The notes below the pieces were generated by a model, which saw nothing but the letters and a program-made list of their open reading frames with translations, had not been told where the DNA came from and did not search any database. Shown here one piece after another: positions 63,951 to 64,000 of a stretch of 64,000 nucleotides of DNA. The position numbers and the translations under genes were made by a program. Position 1 is the first letter of the stretch, and each line of letters starts with the position of its first letter. This stretch comes from Todiramphus chloris collaris (lineage: Eukaryota; Chordata; Aves; Coraciiformes; Alcedinidae), in the NCBI GenBank assembly GCA_025345505.1, contig JANVCC010000027.1:1177679-1241678 (forward strand). The letters are read 5' to 3'.

Positions 63951-64000
63951 TCCAGGCAGCACTTGCGTACGGCGGGATGTCGGTGGTACGGCTCATGGGG

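Overview
The window is vertebrate nuclear DNA, most likely from a bird. Evidence: several CR1 LINE copies of the avian type (most 5'-truncated, three keeping the AATCACAGAAT-like 3' end), one very old CR1 like those shared with other sauropsids, one solo LTR with 5-bp target repeats, no Alu/L1/B-type repeats, and low repeat density. Nothing prokaryotic (operons, ribosome binding sites, CRISPR) is present. Nearly all long open frames are chance frames in non-coding DNA.

The coding signal lies on the minus strand and is seen as small exons found by splice sites and reading phase, not by ATG-started frames. Right part (about 49.3-61.3 kb): the 3' end of one gene (unit 1), with a 60-bp exon (61247-61306), a possible 9-bp microexon (59669-59677), a 213-bp exon (59323-59535), and a terminal exon (stop at 50073-50075) followed by about 0.8 kb of 3' UTR. 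The three larger exons all join in phase 1. Left-centre (about 24.6-39.5 kb): the 3' end of a second transcription unit or isoform set (unit 2), with coding exons at 33.4 kb, 30.8 kb and 29.3 kb all joining in phase 0, a cysteine-rich stretch, and a C-terminus ending in DTAI. A 3' UTR of 4 kb or more follows. Less certain exons lie at 34.6, 36.1, 38.3, 39.4, 51.6, 55.7 and 56.9 kb. I could not name either protein from memory and give no gene symbols.

The first 24 kb is intergenic: an ancient CR1 (0.7-1.25 kb), a CpG-rich segment with a strong minus-strand splice donor (4.8-5.2 kb), a solo LTR (11.66-12.32 kb), a CR1 (16.4-17.0 kb), and an AT-rich block that looks like a conserved enhancer (19.4-19.7 kb). 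Further AT-rich, homeodomain-motif-rich blocks occur at 39.3, 48.2, 52.4, 58.0, 63.3 and 63.9 kb. Three of these (48.2, 52.4, 63.9 kb) share a 13-base motif beyond chance. The assembly gap at 27.4 kb is probably not a real gap: the same 33 bases occur on both sides.
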